Shown here: piece after piece, positions 1 to 10,800 of the stretch
How the letters are laid out: the number at the start of each line of letters is the position of its first letter
Position numbering within the stretch: the stretch's first letter is position 1
Origin: Schistocerca nitens
Taxonomy: Eukaryota > Arthropoda > Insecta > Orthoptera > Acrididae
DNA length: 64,000 nt
Direction: 5' to 3'
Assembly (NCBI RefSeq): GCF_023898315.1
Contig: NC_064616.1
Span: 543,483,602-543,547,601 of the forward strand
Program-made: the position numbers and the translations under genes
Notes under the pieces: generated by a model
Told to the model about the DNA's origin: nothing
Databases searched by the model: none
The model's input: only the letters and a program-made list of their open reading frames with translations

Positions 1-1440
1 CAAAACTCCTACTGCAAGAAGCGTTTCTTTTAATTCTTCGATTTATCTGGACTTAGGAAACATTTTGGGTAAAGCACAGTAGAATATGGGAAGTACCTGT
101 TTCTGGTCAAACTAGAGAACCAACGAACCCATAGAAATTCCACAAATTTCCGGTAAGGATTTTATGCATTTATAACGTCTACGTGGAAACTCGTTATTTC
201 AACCATCATCAACACAGCCGAAAGGCGCAGCGTCGCCTGCACTACTCTGTTGTTGTTGTTTTTCCTTTTTTCTTTTAGTCTGATGCTTGTCATACATATC
301 TTGTGCATTGTATTTTGTAGAAAGAATTTTCTTCTATTTATTTTATGTGTTAGCTATTTACGGTAGTGTTTGTCCTATTTTATTTCTAGTTTGGAAGAAA
401 CTTTCTACCTCTGTGATTCTCATAGTTTCTCGCTATTTGATAAGACAGTGGGCAATTAAATGATGTAATATGGTACACGATGTATGTTTGGTTTTGAAAA
501 TCTCCTCCTTCAGTTTTAACACCTTCCTCGATCTGCCTTACTACAGAAGTAAATTGTTACTCTGTTAAAAGTTTATTGCTTGCAATTCATTTGCACGGTT
601 CTCTGTTCTACAATACTATTTTAGTGTGGAAATGCATCCACCGATAAAGCAGTCTAAAAGCTCTGCAAAGCGTTAACCTTAGAGCTACAAATTACTGTGG
701 CTATACATCACATGATTTGTTGTTAGCTTTGTGTCTTTTGTTCCCTAAGACTGCTAAATGGTAATATTGCTGACGAATGGTAAATAATATTCACTATTTA
801 TTTCAGGATTATTCCGTTTCATAAACTGACATACGGCCAGGAGAGCGGTCTGCTGACCACATGCCCCCCATGCCCGCATCAAGTGACGCCTATTGATGAG
901 GATGACACGGCGGTCGGTTAGTACCGTTGGGCCTTCATAACTGTTCTGGCAGAGTTTAGATTACTTTTGTTAGTATTTATTACGTCTTTGGTTTCCTGAA
1001 GGCAATGTTGCTGAACTATATGGCCAAACTGTCAATCGATCATTGCTTAAGCCATTCGAAAGGTGTTATAATCATTATGCATCACAATGAAGTGACTCGT
1101 TACGAAGGGTTGAGAATATATACCTATGGTCATGAATGCAATACGTGTAAACGTAGATATGTGTTAAAGTAAATATTTATTGACTGAATGTGGGAAAAAA
1201 ATGGGACCAACCGAAATAGAAAATTTACCTAGACACTTTGAATTTTTTAGATTCAATATACTCAATGATAACTATAACTTAAAATAAATTCAGCTGAGTT
1301 CGTATGTACTTGATTAACAGTTCTTTGGACTTCACTTCGTGAGTCACGATCGCAGTAGCGGGGAAGTACGTGATAAACTTTGGAACGAGGAATACTGCCC
1401 TCCAGTAGAGAGTTGTGACACATCGCCAGTGAGTCAGCTG
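1..1440. other. Upstream flank, no gene recognised
   Basis: AT-rich sequence with no long open frame, no recognisable transposon domain and no clear TATA-type promoter. It ends just upstream of the first exon of the candidate secreted-protein gene. Confidence 0.5.
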
Positions 1441-1537
1441 CCGACAACTCAGCAGTGAATGCAGAGAGTAAAGCTTATTCGGTTGTCAGTTGCCCTGCAG
1501 TGCGTACGTCATCACAGCGAAGAAGTTCTCAGTTAAA

Positions 1538-1580
1538 ATGAAAGCCTTCAATTGGATCGTCGCCTTTCTTCTTGTCAACA
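1538..1580 (+). CDS. Exon 1 (signal peptide) of predicted secreted protein
   Basis: First coding exon of a proposed three-exon gene. The ATG at 1538 sits in an A-rich insect-like context and is followed by MKAFNWIVAFLLVN, a short basic start and a hydrophobic core typical of a eukaryotic signal peptide. The exon ends at a strong donor, ACA|GTAAGT, leaving one base of the next codon (phase 1). The exon at 13208 begins with the two bases needed to complete it. The 43 bases here plus 94 and 229 bases in the other exons give 366 bases, exactly 122 codons including the stop. An arthropod initiator-like TCAGT occurs at 1486-1490, but no TATA box is evident. The mature product is unrecognised. The protein would enter the secretory pathway if the model is right. 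The model is inferred from splice signals and phase only; a missed exon inside the 11.6-kb intron is possible. Confidence 0.6.
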
Positions 1581-1626
1581 GTAAGTCTCTTTACAACATT
1601 ACAACTTTAACTTTTTATTCCGGTTT

Positions 1627-1766
1627 GTGTACGGCTGGTCCCGGCGGAGGTTCGAGTCCTCCCTCGGCCATGGGTGTGTGTGTTGTCCTTAGGATAACAG
1701 TATATAAGCTTAGGGACTGATGACCTTAGCAGTTAAGTCCTATAAGATTTCACACACATTTGAACA
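1627..1766 (+). repeat. tRNA-derived SINE, 5'-truncated (subfamily B)
   Basis: A pol III B-box-like GGTTCGAGTCC is followed by the body GGGTGTGTGTGTTGTCCTTAGG, GGGACTGATGACCTTAGCAGTTAAGTCC and a CACACATTTGAAC tail. This matches the minus-strand copy at 42425-42610 and is a diverged relative of the other SINEs here. It lies 46 bp inside intron 1 of the candidate gene. The 5' tRNA-like half is missing, so the start is approximate. Confidence 0.75.
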
Positions 1767-2769
1767 TTCCCGTTTGATGATGTATGTTATAAAGTGTTTG
1801 AATTCTGATACGGATACTGGTCCTCGCTCAATTGGCTAAACCTGAGATTCTTCAATTAGCGAGGCTCGAACAGATTTCCTTCCACATTAATATCTACAGT
1901 AGTAGTCTAACACAGATAACTTTGACATCGATGGTATGTTAAATTGCTTAACTTATTCGTAGCTTGCAGATATGATGAGGAATTTGAATTCATTGCCAAC
2001 CAAATCACCGGAGCATGTCTCTCACTAGATTAATACTGTAAGAAACGATAGTAACTTGTAACCAGGTACATGAGTGCTTTAACTAGAACAACTGTTTACG
2101 TACCAACCGTCTCTTTGTGTACACTTGTCTTTCTGGCTTCATAAATGAAATACATTACAAGGTATCCTTTTAATCTGGTTACATTATGTGCCACTAGATG
2201 TTTCGTTTTTTCCATCCCTATTGGGGTAATCATATTTAGTTGTTGATATTAAATTTGAGACAACAGCTATTCAGTAACAGTGTTTCAGTATAGTCCAGTT
2301 TTCATTTCACTGTTGTCATACATTCGATATATTCACGAGACACATAACTTTATCATTCTGCGATGCGATCATTTCCGGAAATTGAGTTCAGAATTTACTT
2401 CCTAATCTACAACGAAATAATTATATGGGGCACAAAATCGGATTGGGCATGTCTGCGGAAAGGAACATTGTGAGGACTTTTCAAAGAAACTATCCTAGTA
2501 GTTGTCTGTAACATTTTGCAAATACCATGGGAACCAGAAAAATGCATGAGCGGACGGGTATATGATTTCAACTTCTCCTCAATACGTTTTCACTGGCAGT
2601 CGTTTGAATTTATCTTGTATGTACGATGCGGTAGTTGCAGGACACGTATTCGAATCTGTCAGGCCTTGCTCTAGAGGGAAATAGAAATACACAGCCTGAC
2701 AAAAAAATGTTAATCGAACAGAAGAGGAGGAGCAAAGGTAATTAATCTTAATGAGTTGAGAGGGTATTT
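1767..2769. other. Intronic sequence, nothing recognised
   Basis: Intron 1 of the proposed gene. I see one short hairpin near 1813-1857, where CCTCGCT-CAATTG is mirrored by CAATT-AGCGAGG. No coding or repeat family is recognised. Confidence 0.4.
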
Positions 2770-3925
2770 TACTTCAGCGATGTCAAAATTGAGTCAAATT
2801 TAGAAAACTTGGCAGTATGAGGACACATATCGGTAAGATGCTGCACCGTCCCTGGCCTGAATGCGTACACTAATTCGGCTGAGACGAGTTCCATCATCTC
2901 CTGAGGCAAGATGGCCCTCAACTGTTGTAACTGGTACTTGATATCGTGGATTTTGGCTCTGAGACGGAGTTGACATATAAGCTGGGTCCCCAAATGTTCC
3001 ATGGCAGACTGACATAAGGATCTTATTGGCTGCTGGACTACCTCCACATCTTGCAAACTGCTCATAGAGATAGGTGGCAAGTGTAGACGAGTGTTGAAAA
3101 ATGGCACCACGATATCGTGTCATGAGCGGTAACACATTAGAACGCAGGATGCACGTGTCGTACCGTTGCGCCTTCAGAGTTCGTCCAGTCACTACAATTC
3201 TAACAGCCGTGACATAAAGCTGTACCTGATGGCTCCCCCACACCATGACGCCAGGAATAACACCTCTGTGCCTCTCAAAAACACTGAAAGATTTAGGTCA
3301 CCTTCATATTCAAGATCGACATCCGGGGTAGTGCACAGCCTGATTCGTCGCTGAATACAGCGAGATGACATTCATCAGCTCTTCATGCTTCCTGGCTAAG
3401 GCAACACTTGAACAGCAGCTGTATGTGTTGTGGTGTTTACAACAGCTCACGCATTAGACAGTAACTCCCTTGTCCAGTTGTAGCTAGGTTACGTGTAATG
3501 GTCCGGTATGCAACAGAATGATGCAGGGAGTACATTACTTGCTCTCGGATGGTAGGCACAGATGTGAAGGTGTTCGATGTGCTTGACGTGCAGCGCGGTG
3601 TTCTTTCATTGTACTGGTCAGACGTCGTCAACCACAAACATGAAAAGTATGCGTGCCATCCCGTTACCATGCAGTCCAACATTTAGCCACTGCCACATGC
3701 GAAAACTCCACAAACCTGGATGTGGCATGTCGGGCAAATGAGGGCTCAACATGTGACCACTTTTAAACTCGGTCATGTGCTGATAATGCCGCATCAATGG
3801 CTACGCGGCACCTCCGTGTGCTTCACAGTAATCATTCAACGTCTGAGGCTGTTAATGCCCTTGTATACCCTACCGATACAAGTGCTACACATGTTTACAT
3901 GGTGAAATCTCGAGTAAATTACGAT
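2770..3925 (-). pseudogene. Decayed Tc1-like transposase
   Basis: Remnant of a Tc1-family DDE transposase, read right to left. The helix-turn-helix end lies near 3690-3480 (segments resembling VPTIREQVMYSLHHSVAYRTITRNLA). The middle, near 3246-3060, contains the MVWG motif followed by RTLKAQRYDTCILR and a block where the family has its second catalytic Asp in an FQQDNARPH context; here it has decayed to IFQHSST. The C-terminal part near 3050-2790 reads SAMEHLG in place of the usual SPIEHVWD, then KYQLQQLRAILPQEMMEL. Frameshifts separate the pieces and two catalytic residues are not preserved, so it cannot encode an active enzyme. It sits inside intron 1 on the opposite strand to the host gene. 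Family assignment is from motif order recalled for Tc1 elements; exact termini were not found. Confidence 0.75.
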
Positions 3926-4289
3926 CATTCTTACGAGTAACAGTCCCGATAAGAAGAGAATTCCTTTATCTGACGATAATATTCGCTATTGCCGGTAATC
4001 CTGTTGGCTGTCACTATACTTCAGTCAGAACTGGTCCTCTTTTTCCACTCACTCGTCTACTATTTCTACGGGAAGATTGAGTATACTATCGCAGATTTGC
4101 AGTATGCTAATCCTACTTACGTACAATTGCTCTGACGACTCATCCTCTATTCATTTACTTTCTGATAAAAACTATACCGGCAACCCGATGTAATACGGAA
4201 CTGATCACTAGTTATCACGAGAGGCTGACCCGCCACTACGAAAGGACACATGAGTAATGTGTTTTCAGTACAGAAGCAGTAACAGTACA

Positions 4290-4665
4290 ATAAGTCGTTC
4301 CGGATAGCTTAGTGACTTTGAAAATGGACTAGTCGTTGGATATTATCTGAGTAACAAATCCATCAGTCACATTTCAACAGTCCTAAAGCTGCCCAAGTCT
4401 ACTGCTGATGCTGTGACTGAGGTGGAAACACGAAGAAACAGTCGCAGCTAAATCAAGCTGAGATAGACCGTGTATGACGATGTATAGCTACCGTCGAGAA
4501 TTGTGGATATTGGTTATGAGGATTCGCATGAAATCAGCAGATCGAATAGTTCGTGAGTTCGAAAGTACTGTCAGCAGTCGGTTTAGCGCAATGATTTTGC
4601 GCAGAGAGTTAAAAAGAATGGTGTACAGTGGTCGAGGAGCCACTCACAAGAAATAAATTTCTGTA
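4290..4665 (+). pseudogene. Tc1-like transposase relic, N-terminal part
   Basis: Plus-strand fragment resembling the DNA-binding half of a Tc1 transposase. A block near 4305-4440 reads like SDFENGLVVGYYLSNKSI...STVLKLPKSTADAVTEVET after frame changes, and the segment 4528-4656 reads SADRIVREFESTVSSRFSAMILRRELKRM then GRGATHKK. This matches the HTH and linker order of Tc1 proteins. The remainder of the same enzyme appears at 5690-6250. The sequence between is a foldback element, so the transposon was apparently split by a later insertion. Stops and frameshifts make it non-functional. Confidence 0.6.
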
Positions 4666-4810
4666 TGAATACCTGTTGTTTCGGACTTGTCCGAAAGAAC
4701 AGACACGATCGGTGACCATGAAGCTCTCTTAGAATGAAATTATGAAAAAAACCAAACCCTAAGCTGTCGACAGGCGTTGATATACATCAACGGGGACACT
4801 TAAAAATGTG

Positions 4811-4880
4811 TGCCTAAACTGGAACTCGAGATCTGCTGCATACATGGCAGGCGCTCTATCCATCTGAGCCACCGAAGGCA
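4811..4880 (-). repeat. tRNA-like module in left foldback arm
   Basis: On the minus strand the order is a GCCTTCGGTGGCTCAGATGG D-arm/A-box-like start, a CATG-containing anticodon-like region, an ATCTCGAGTTCC T-arm-like region and a closing GGCA. It resembles a decayed tRNA and is not a credible functional gene, because the T stem is broken. Confidence 0.5.
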
Positions 4881-5359
4881 CAGAGGATAGTGCGACTGCA
4901 GGGATTTATTCCTTGCACGCTTCCCGTGAGACCGACATTCTCAACTTAATGTCCATACACTACACTCGTAGTGACCGTTCCGATTACCCTCATTACTCGC
5001 GGCAGACAATCTTAACGAGTCCCGTAAGAGTTCGGTCAAGGCGTGTGCATCCACCACAGAAGAAGGAGGTTAATGGCCGGTTAGCCTTAATTTATGAAGA
5101 TGGTATATGTTCTTTCGAACATGCCCAAAAGAACATATCTTTATATAGTTAAGGCTAACTTGCCATTAACCTTCTTCTTCTGTGCTGGATGCACACGCCT
5201 AGCCCGAACTCTTACCGGACTCGGTAAGATGGTCTGCCTCGAGTAATGAGTGTAATGGGCAGGGGCACTGCGAATGTAGTGTTTAGACGTTAAGTTGGGA
5301 ATGTGGGTCTCACGGGGAGCGTGCAAGCGATATATTCCAGCAGTCGCACTATCCTCTGT

Positions 5360-5434
5360 GCCTTCGGTGGCTCAGATGGATAGATCGTCTGTCATGTAAG
5401 CGGGTGATCCTGGGCTCAAGTTCCGGTCGAGGCA
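5360..5434 (+). repeat. tRNA-like module in right foldback arm
   Basis: A GCCTTCGGTGGCTCAGATGG start, an anticodon-like loop near TGTCATGTA, and a GGGCTCAAGTTCC T-arm-like region ending in GAGGCA. The 75-nt length and the acceptor-like pairing of the ends suggest tRNA ancestry. Base changes in the T loop argue against function. Confidence 0.5.
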
Positions 5435-5505
5435 CACATTTTCAACTGTTCCCGTTGATGTATATCATGCAAAGAATAAATCACTGCTGTCGCACTATCC
5501 TCTGT

Positions 5506-5580
5506 GCCCTCGATTTCTCAGACAGATAGAGCGTCTGCCACGTAAACTGGATATCGCTGGTTAGAGTCACAGTCGAGGCA
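5506..5580 (+). repeat. Second tRNA-like module in right foldback arm
   Basis: Diverged duplicate of the module at 5360-5434, with the same flank (CACTATCCTCTGTGCC before, CACACATTTTCAACTG after). The T-arm region reads GGTTAGAGTCACAG and has lost its stem. It shows tandem growth of the right arm. Confidence 0.45.
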
Positions 5581-5689
5581 CACATTTTCAACTGTCCCAG
5601 TTGATGTACATCAACGCCTGTCGACAGCTTTTTGTCTCGATTTAATTATCATTTCACACATATCTGTAGTCAGAGTTAAGCGACGCTTG

Positions 5690-6250
5690 AAGTGGTGTTA
5701 TGTGCGATGCCGCTGGACAGTGGACCGCTGAAACGAATTATCTGAAGTAATAACTGACGATATACTCTGTGGCAGTCCGACTGAAGGGTTTGGGTTTGGC
5801 TAATGTCCGGAGGACGTTGCCATCCATCACGAACAGTGCAAACAGTGAGGTAAAAACGAGGTGGTGTGGTGGTGTAGTGCTTTTTTTTATACGATTAGGT
5901 TGTTGTCCTCTTTTAGGACTTCCGAAAATTCTGAATTCAGATGCACTTGAATACCACTTACAACGTTTTATATTACATAAAGCAGGGGAACAATTTGGGA
6001 CATTAACCGTTTGTAGCAGCATGACACTGTAAGCTGTCATAAAGCAGCAGCTGTAGGGGTATTGTTTGTGGACAATGATGTTCGTGAAATAGACTGGCTT
6101 GTTAAAAAACACATCCTGAACCCAATGGAATACTTTTGGTATGAGTTATAATGTCGACTTTGCTCCAGACACCAGTGTGCCGTATAGCCGTGTTCTCTGG
6201 TTTCGTGTCTTCAGAATGAATGGACTGCCAATCCCCCACACACACTTGGT
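5690..6250 (+). pseudogene. Tc1-like transposase relic, C-terminal part
   Basis: Continuation of the Tc1 transposase begun at 4290-4665. A KRRLKWC-like block followed by RWTVD starts near 5690. A GGGVV-like block and RLG..PL lie near 5862-5905. LQRFIL..AGEQFGTLTV spans 5966-6012. A decayed second-Asp block (about 6015-6045) is followed by the WFVDNDVRE.DW-like segment near 6060-6095, and a PMEYFWYEL-like block near 6120 marks the catalytic Glu region. Several frameshifts and stops are present. It is separated from its N-terminal half only by the foldback insertion and its flanks. Confidence 0.6.
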
Positions 6251-9200
6251 GGTTGTTCCTTAGCTTTTTGTAATGTTATTTCGTTCCGAGTCCAGGTTTG
6301 ATGTGACACTGATGTAATTCCGAAATAATCAGCCTATGAAAATGTGCACCTGTGTTGACTCGTTACTGGACGGTTCCGAGATGACTAACAGGAAACCAAG
6401 GAAGTACTGCTGTTGGGCATTTAGTCATTAGCAATTCTCTGAATCACTTGCTTATCTCAAGAAGTTCATACCCAAAGGTCACTTCCTTCAGCAAACACGT
6501 TTACCAACTTGTATTATATGGGCTTCCTGCGGGTCCTGCCGAAATACTTCGGAGCGTTTTTCAGAGATACTAGCTGAGTGTTTCAGGACAAGCGACCTAC
6601 GGGCTCCACCGTTCTTATGCAATAACCAAATTTTCTTATGTATCTTTTACTCCATCTGTCCATTTACCTGCACAAGCCAAAATTTTCTCGTTACATTCAC
6701 TGTTTACAAGGGTCTAATACCTCTCTCTCCTCATCGTCCGTAGCCACGACGTTCGATTTACTCTCTCGTGACATTTTTGGACTACAGAACCCTATTCACA
6801 TCACTTAGAAACATCAGGTTTTTAAGCACTAAAATTGGTTTGCAGAGGAGACTGCACACAGAAATAAATCAACCTGTTACATAAAAAATAAAAGCTGTTT
6901 CTAAATTGTAGCCAGAGTTTTATAATATTCTGCTAGTATTCTTCACAGTAATAGTGCACGACTACAACAGAGAGGTTAATGAATAATATAGTTGAGCTCT
7001 GTAGCGTCACATCTCTAACATGTCTTAGAACTCAACCAGTCCAATAATTGAGCATGTTAGCTACGTGGGGTTATGTAAAAGTACCCACTTAGGGCAAAAC
7101 ATTAGCGAAGGTAGCTCAGTCCTATCCTACAATTTGTTTATAATGTGTCACATATCTAAGTTTGCCATATGCTGGACTGTGTTGGTCTTGTGTAGTTAAG
7201 TGATGTGTTTGTGACGTTATGGAATGCTTTTGGAGTGAAGGAAGAAGATAAGATCTTGTGCTTGCACATACTTTACTACTTTCTCAAGGCTCCTAAGATG
7301 CAAACAATCCTAAAAATATCTCATTTCCTCAACCCATAAGTCACTAAAGGTTTGTATAAAAATTTTTTTTTGAGAATACTGATGAGCAATATGATGATCA
7401 GGAGTTGTGTGTCAGTGTAACTGTTTCTCTTGCCTAGAAATTACAGTTGGTGAAACTATCTTCAGTCATCAAATTGTAGCAATCTAATCTCGTTCTGGCT
7501 GTCACCGTGTTACATTGCTACGTAACTTTCCTACTGGTGGTGGTATAGTTAATGTTATAACTCGACCTGGTGTGAAGATTACCGTCGCTTGTCATGTCCA
7601 ACAGCTCCTGCAAGCTACCCTCCGTAGTAATTGTTTAACAAGTTCGTGTGGTCAGCGAAATTACTGGCCCCTGCGAATTATTGCCGAGTATTAATGATTT
7701 GTAGCGGGAGGGTTGAACTAACTGGTAAAGATTTGAATGCAACGGATAACACAATATTTTTTTAGAACTACTGCAGAAGGCACCTATGCAGGGCTTAATA
7801 GGGAGCATAGAACCATTATTTCCTTTCATAACCAAGCATTCAACTGTGGTACTGACTTTTATCTATTCTGTATGATGAAGGGAGGAAATAATTGATGTTT
7901 ATTCAATACCGATGGCATTTCAATAACTAGCCGAGTGTCTGTTGGAATATACATCGTCACAACAGCTCTCTCTAGTTAACATGATTCACTTTCGCAAAGT
8001 TATATTGAAAGGGCGAGGGGACAACGGACCTGGCTTCAATGTAATTGTATGCAGGCACACAATTATACCTAAACCCATACTTATTGCAATCAATTACTTT
8101 AGGTCACGTAGAAAAAGCAAAGACACTACAAGCGAACTCGGTCAGGGCAGAGGAGTATTCGCCTAAATATTTCAATTTTCTTTAAAACGTACGCTGAAGA
8201 AAGGGGAGGAGCAGTTTACTATGACTGCCAATTTTGGTTCAATCTTGCTTTCAGAAACAACACCACATTACTGAGCTGGTAGGAAGAACATTTACTATCA
8301 TATGGCAGGAAAGTTTTTCAAGGCTTTTTTCCATCAATGGGCATTAAAATCTGAACTTTCCTAGATAAAAGAGTTTAAACCGTGTCTTTTACCTAACGCA
8401 CTTCATTATAGGCGAATCAAATAGTTACGAGGGGCACAAGAAACATTAAATATCACATCAATACTATTCCACACATGTGGCCAAGTAGCGGAAGCCAACG
8501 GAAATGCAAAAAATACGGATACGCAAGATTATTTCTTCTCTGTCTTACACTCACCCACTACCATATGATTATTCACTCGACTACTACAGGTTTTCAGACC
8601 GAAACTGCAGTTTACCAATGTGGCGGTTCCTCCAATTAACCACGTGGCGGGAAAGCAAGTACACAAAGAAAACATATGACAAATAAATAAAAAAATCCCC
8701 TAAATATTACTGTAAGAGAAAAACCACATTAAAATACATTAAATGAGTGAACGCCTGTTAAGCACAGAGCAATAATGCGACCGTGAGCTTAAGGCCCATG
8801 GTGATTGGCCTGACCACGGCACCAACGCAAAGTTCTAGTGAAATTTAAATAAATTATGAAAATAGACTTCCTTATCGGGGTTTCGTGGTAATATCACACC
8901 TGATTGCAACATCTGGACCATATTGACAAGCAGGTTTGAGACACTCTAATACCTTTGTTAACATTACGAAAATCGATAGCTGCACCTCAACGTCTGTCCA
9001 GCGTCGCTACCCAGGAGCGAGTGAACTTCCAGTCACCTCGCCTAACCGTTGTTCTTTCAAAATGTTGTGGAGGGGACGGTTCGCCAACCTAACAAAGCCA
9101 ACACTCGTGCTTTCGCCACCTCTCTGACCTGATTTGCACACTATCTTTGTCAAACTTGGTCGTGTTTTGGGGGTTGGTACTAGCCTACCATATAACCACA

Positions 9201-10451
9201 GCTTTCTGCTACTTCACATAATATGTCATTCATGCAGTCCAAGGTCGCACAAGGGAAAGGATGCAAGGAAACGTGGCACACACGAAATAAAAAATCAATG
9301 AATAAATAAATAAATAAACTCCGCTTGATCCATTCTCTACTGCTTGTTACCCACCGATTTACTTCTGCAGAGTAAAAACACTCTCGCTATAATTCTCCTG
9401 TATCGGAATTTATTGAGAAAAATATGGAACGGGACAACAAGTTCCGTTTCAACATCGTCAGAGTATTTAGCAACCAACATGACGAATGCATGTTGACTCA
9501 CAGCAATCTTACAACAAATTTCCAATCTTAAAGAAGGTCAGCACAAACGAATCGCAGGAAACGTTACAACATTTTCATAAGAGCAGTGTTGTTCGCAGTA
9601 CGTACCAATGTCAAGGCAGACCACTGAAAGTTATAAGAAACATCAAAATACAATTTAATTTACCCATTGAGATATATTAGTATATTTATTCCAAGAAACA
9701 CATACCTTGGTTGGAAAATTACAGAGAAGATTATTGATTGTTCCTTTGATATACCGGTACTGCGTTTTTCACCCTAAAACCTTTCCAAAAGATCTCTAGG
9801 CACCAGATTTCGTAAGTGAAGGGTCTACAGTTTCCATTACTGCTAGAGGGACAATGCATTCATACTTAAACTCTTTCTGTTTCCCTTTAGCATCCTCATT
9901 TCTATATATGCACCACGTCTCAACAGGAGGACACAAGCAGTGACATAGTAATCGTCAGTAGAAATTGTGTGAAAATACATAGCCCACACTACTCTCATCA
10001 TATTGTGCAAATCACTGCAGTTGTTACGTCATCATTCTTACTGTACTGAATTTTTCGTAATTACAACACGCATTTTTTTGGGTTGTACCCAAACATACGT
10101 CTTTAAAATCAGTAATATATTTGCTGTACAAATCTATTACCTTTGCATACACTCATGTTAAAAAATTCTTCTGGTTTCATTATTCTTCAGGAAGTAAATC
10201 CAAATGTTTCTTTGTTACGCATACCAAAACCACGGAAATTATGGTTATTTACAAAACACTTCGCAGCAGTCTCAGAAACAAGATCGGAGAACAAATAGGC
10301 CTTTCACTACAAAGCATGGAAAACCATATACACCCTTCTAGAGTAGATAGTTATCAAAATAATACCTGCCAGAGCAGTCAATGAAATTCGTGAGAAGGCA
10401 AACTGTAAATGTATAAGACAAAAATGATAAAAACAAACGTAAATCGTTGAC

Positions 10452-10454
<3 letters not shown>
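6251..10454. other. Intron 1 interior, no gene recognised
   Basis: About 4.2 kb of AT-rich sequence. Short open frames have no family features, biased composition or splice context. No repeat family was recognised. Confidence 0.4.

Positions 10455-10523
<69 letters not shown>
10455..10523. repeat. (AT)n microsatellite
   Basis: An uninterrupted TA/AT dinucleotide run of roughly 34 units. An apparent Tyr-Ile-rich open frame on the minus strand is only this repeat translated. Confidence 0.97.
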
Positions 10524-10527
<4 letters not shown>

Positions 10528-10539
10528 ATTTCAAAAGTA

Positions 10540-10800
10540 ACTGTCATAGGTGTTAATACATTAATTCCAAAGTGAGACAAAATATTCAATGCCTTCATGG
10601 AAAAATGTTTTCGGTGGCCTACGGATGCATGACTGTACCCATGCATGCACTCCTTCGTCCGAAGCATGTCGACGGCTACGACTGTCATTTTTCACGCACC
10701 AAAAATATGTAAACTGCATGAGGAGAAATGGGGACTGTGTGGAGGAAACAGCCATGGCATCACGTTGCCGGGTTCACAGTTTTCTTATGTGCCTTTTCTT
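10540..10800 (-). pseudogene. mariner-like transposase, C-terminal relic
   Basis: Read on the minus strand, segments resemble the end of a mariner-type transposase. A decayed SPDL(A/S)xxDLHIFG block near 10770-10720 would carry the third catalytic Asp. RSRRHASDEGVHAWVQ and RRPPKTFFHEGIEYFVSLWN follow near 10680-10565, matching the usual closing helix of this group. A frameshift lies between the blocks and the N-terminal two thirds are absent. The fragment directly abuts the (AT)n tract. The assignment rests on recalled family motifs. Confidence 0.6.

Larger units (their letters stand above)
4761..5630. mobile_element. Palindromic foldback element with tRNA-like modules
   Basis: About 870 bp bounded by inverted termini: AAGCTGTCGACAGGCGTTGA at 4761 is mirrored by the complement ending at 5630. 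The arms continue inward for about 350 bp to a centre near 5115, where TTCTTTCGAACATGCCCAAAAGAAC forms an imperfect palindrome. The two arms diverge by scattered substitutions, and the right arm carries a partial second copy of its terminal module. Each arm holds a tRNA-like segment. There is no coding capacity; matching open frames on opposite strands are only the palindrome read twice. It lies within a Tc1 relic, so it is a secondary insertion. A clear target duplication was not identified. Mobilisation by a transposase acting on the termini is inferred. Confidence 0.75.

Noticed and set aside
4913-5326. Two similar small proteins on opposite strands around 5 kb
   Set aside because: They are the two arms of the palindromic foldback element read in mirror frames; the similarity follows from the inverted repeat, not from coding selection.
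4811-5580. Functional tRNA genes in the foldback element
   Set aside because: T-arm and anticodon-stem pairings are broken in all three modules, so they are called tRNA-like repeats only.
10338-10688. 116-codon minus-strand frame with a long Tyr-Ile run
   Set aside because: The run is the (AT)n microsatellite translated, and the flanks are a mariner relic in a different frame.
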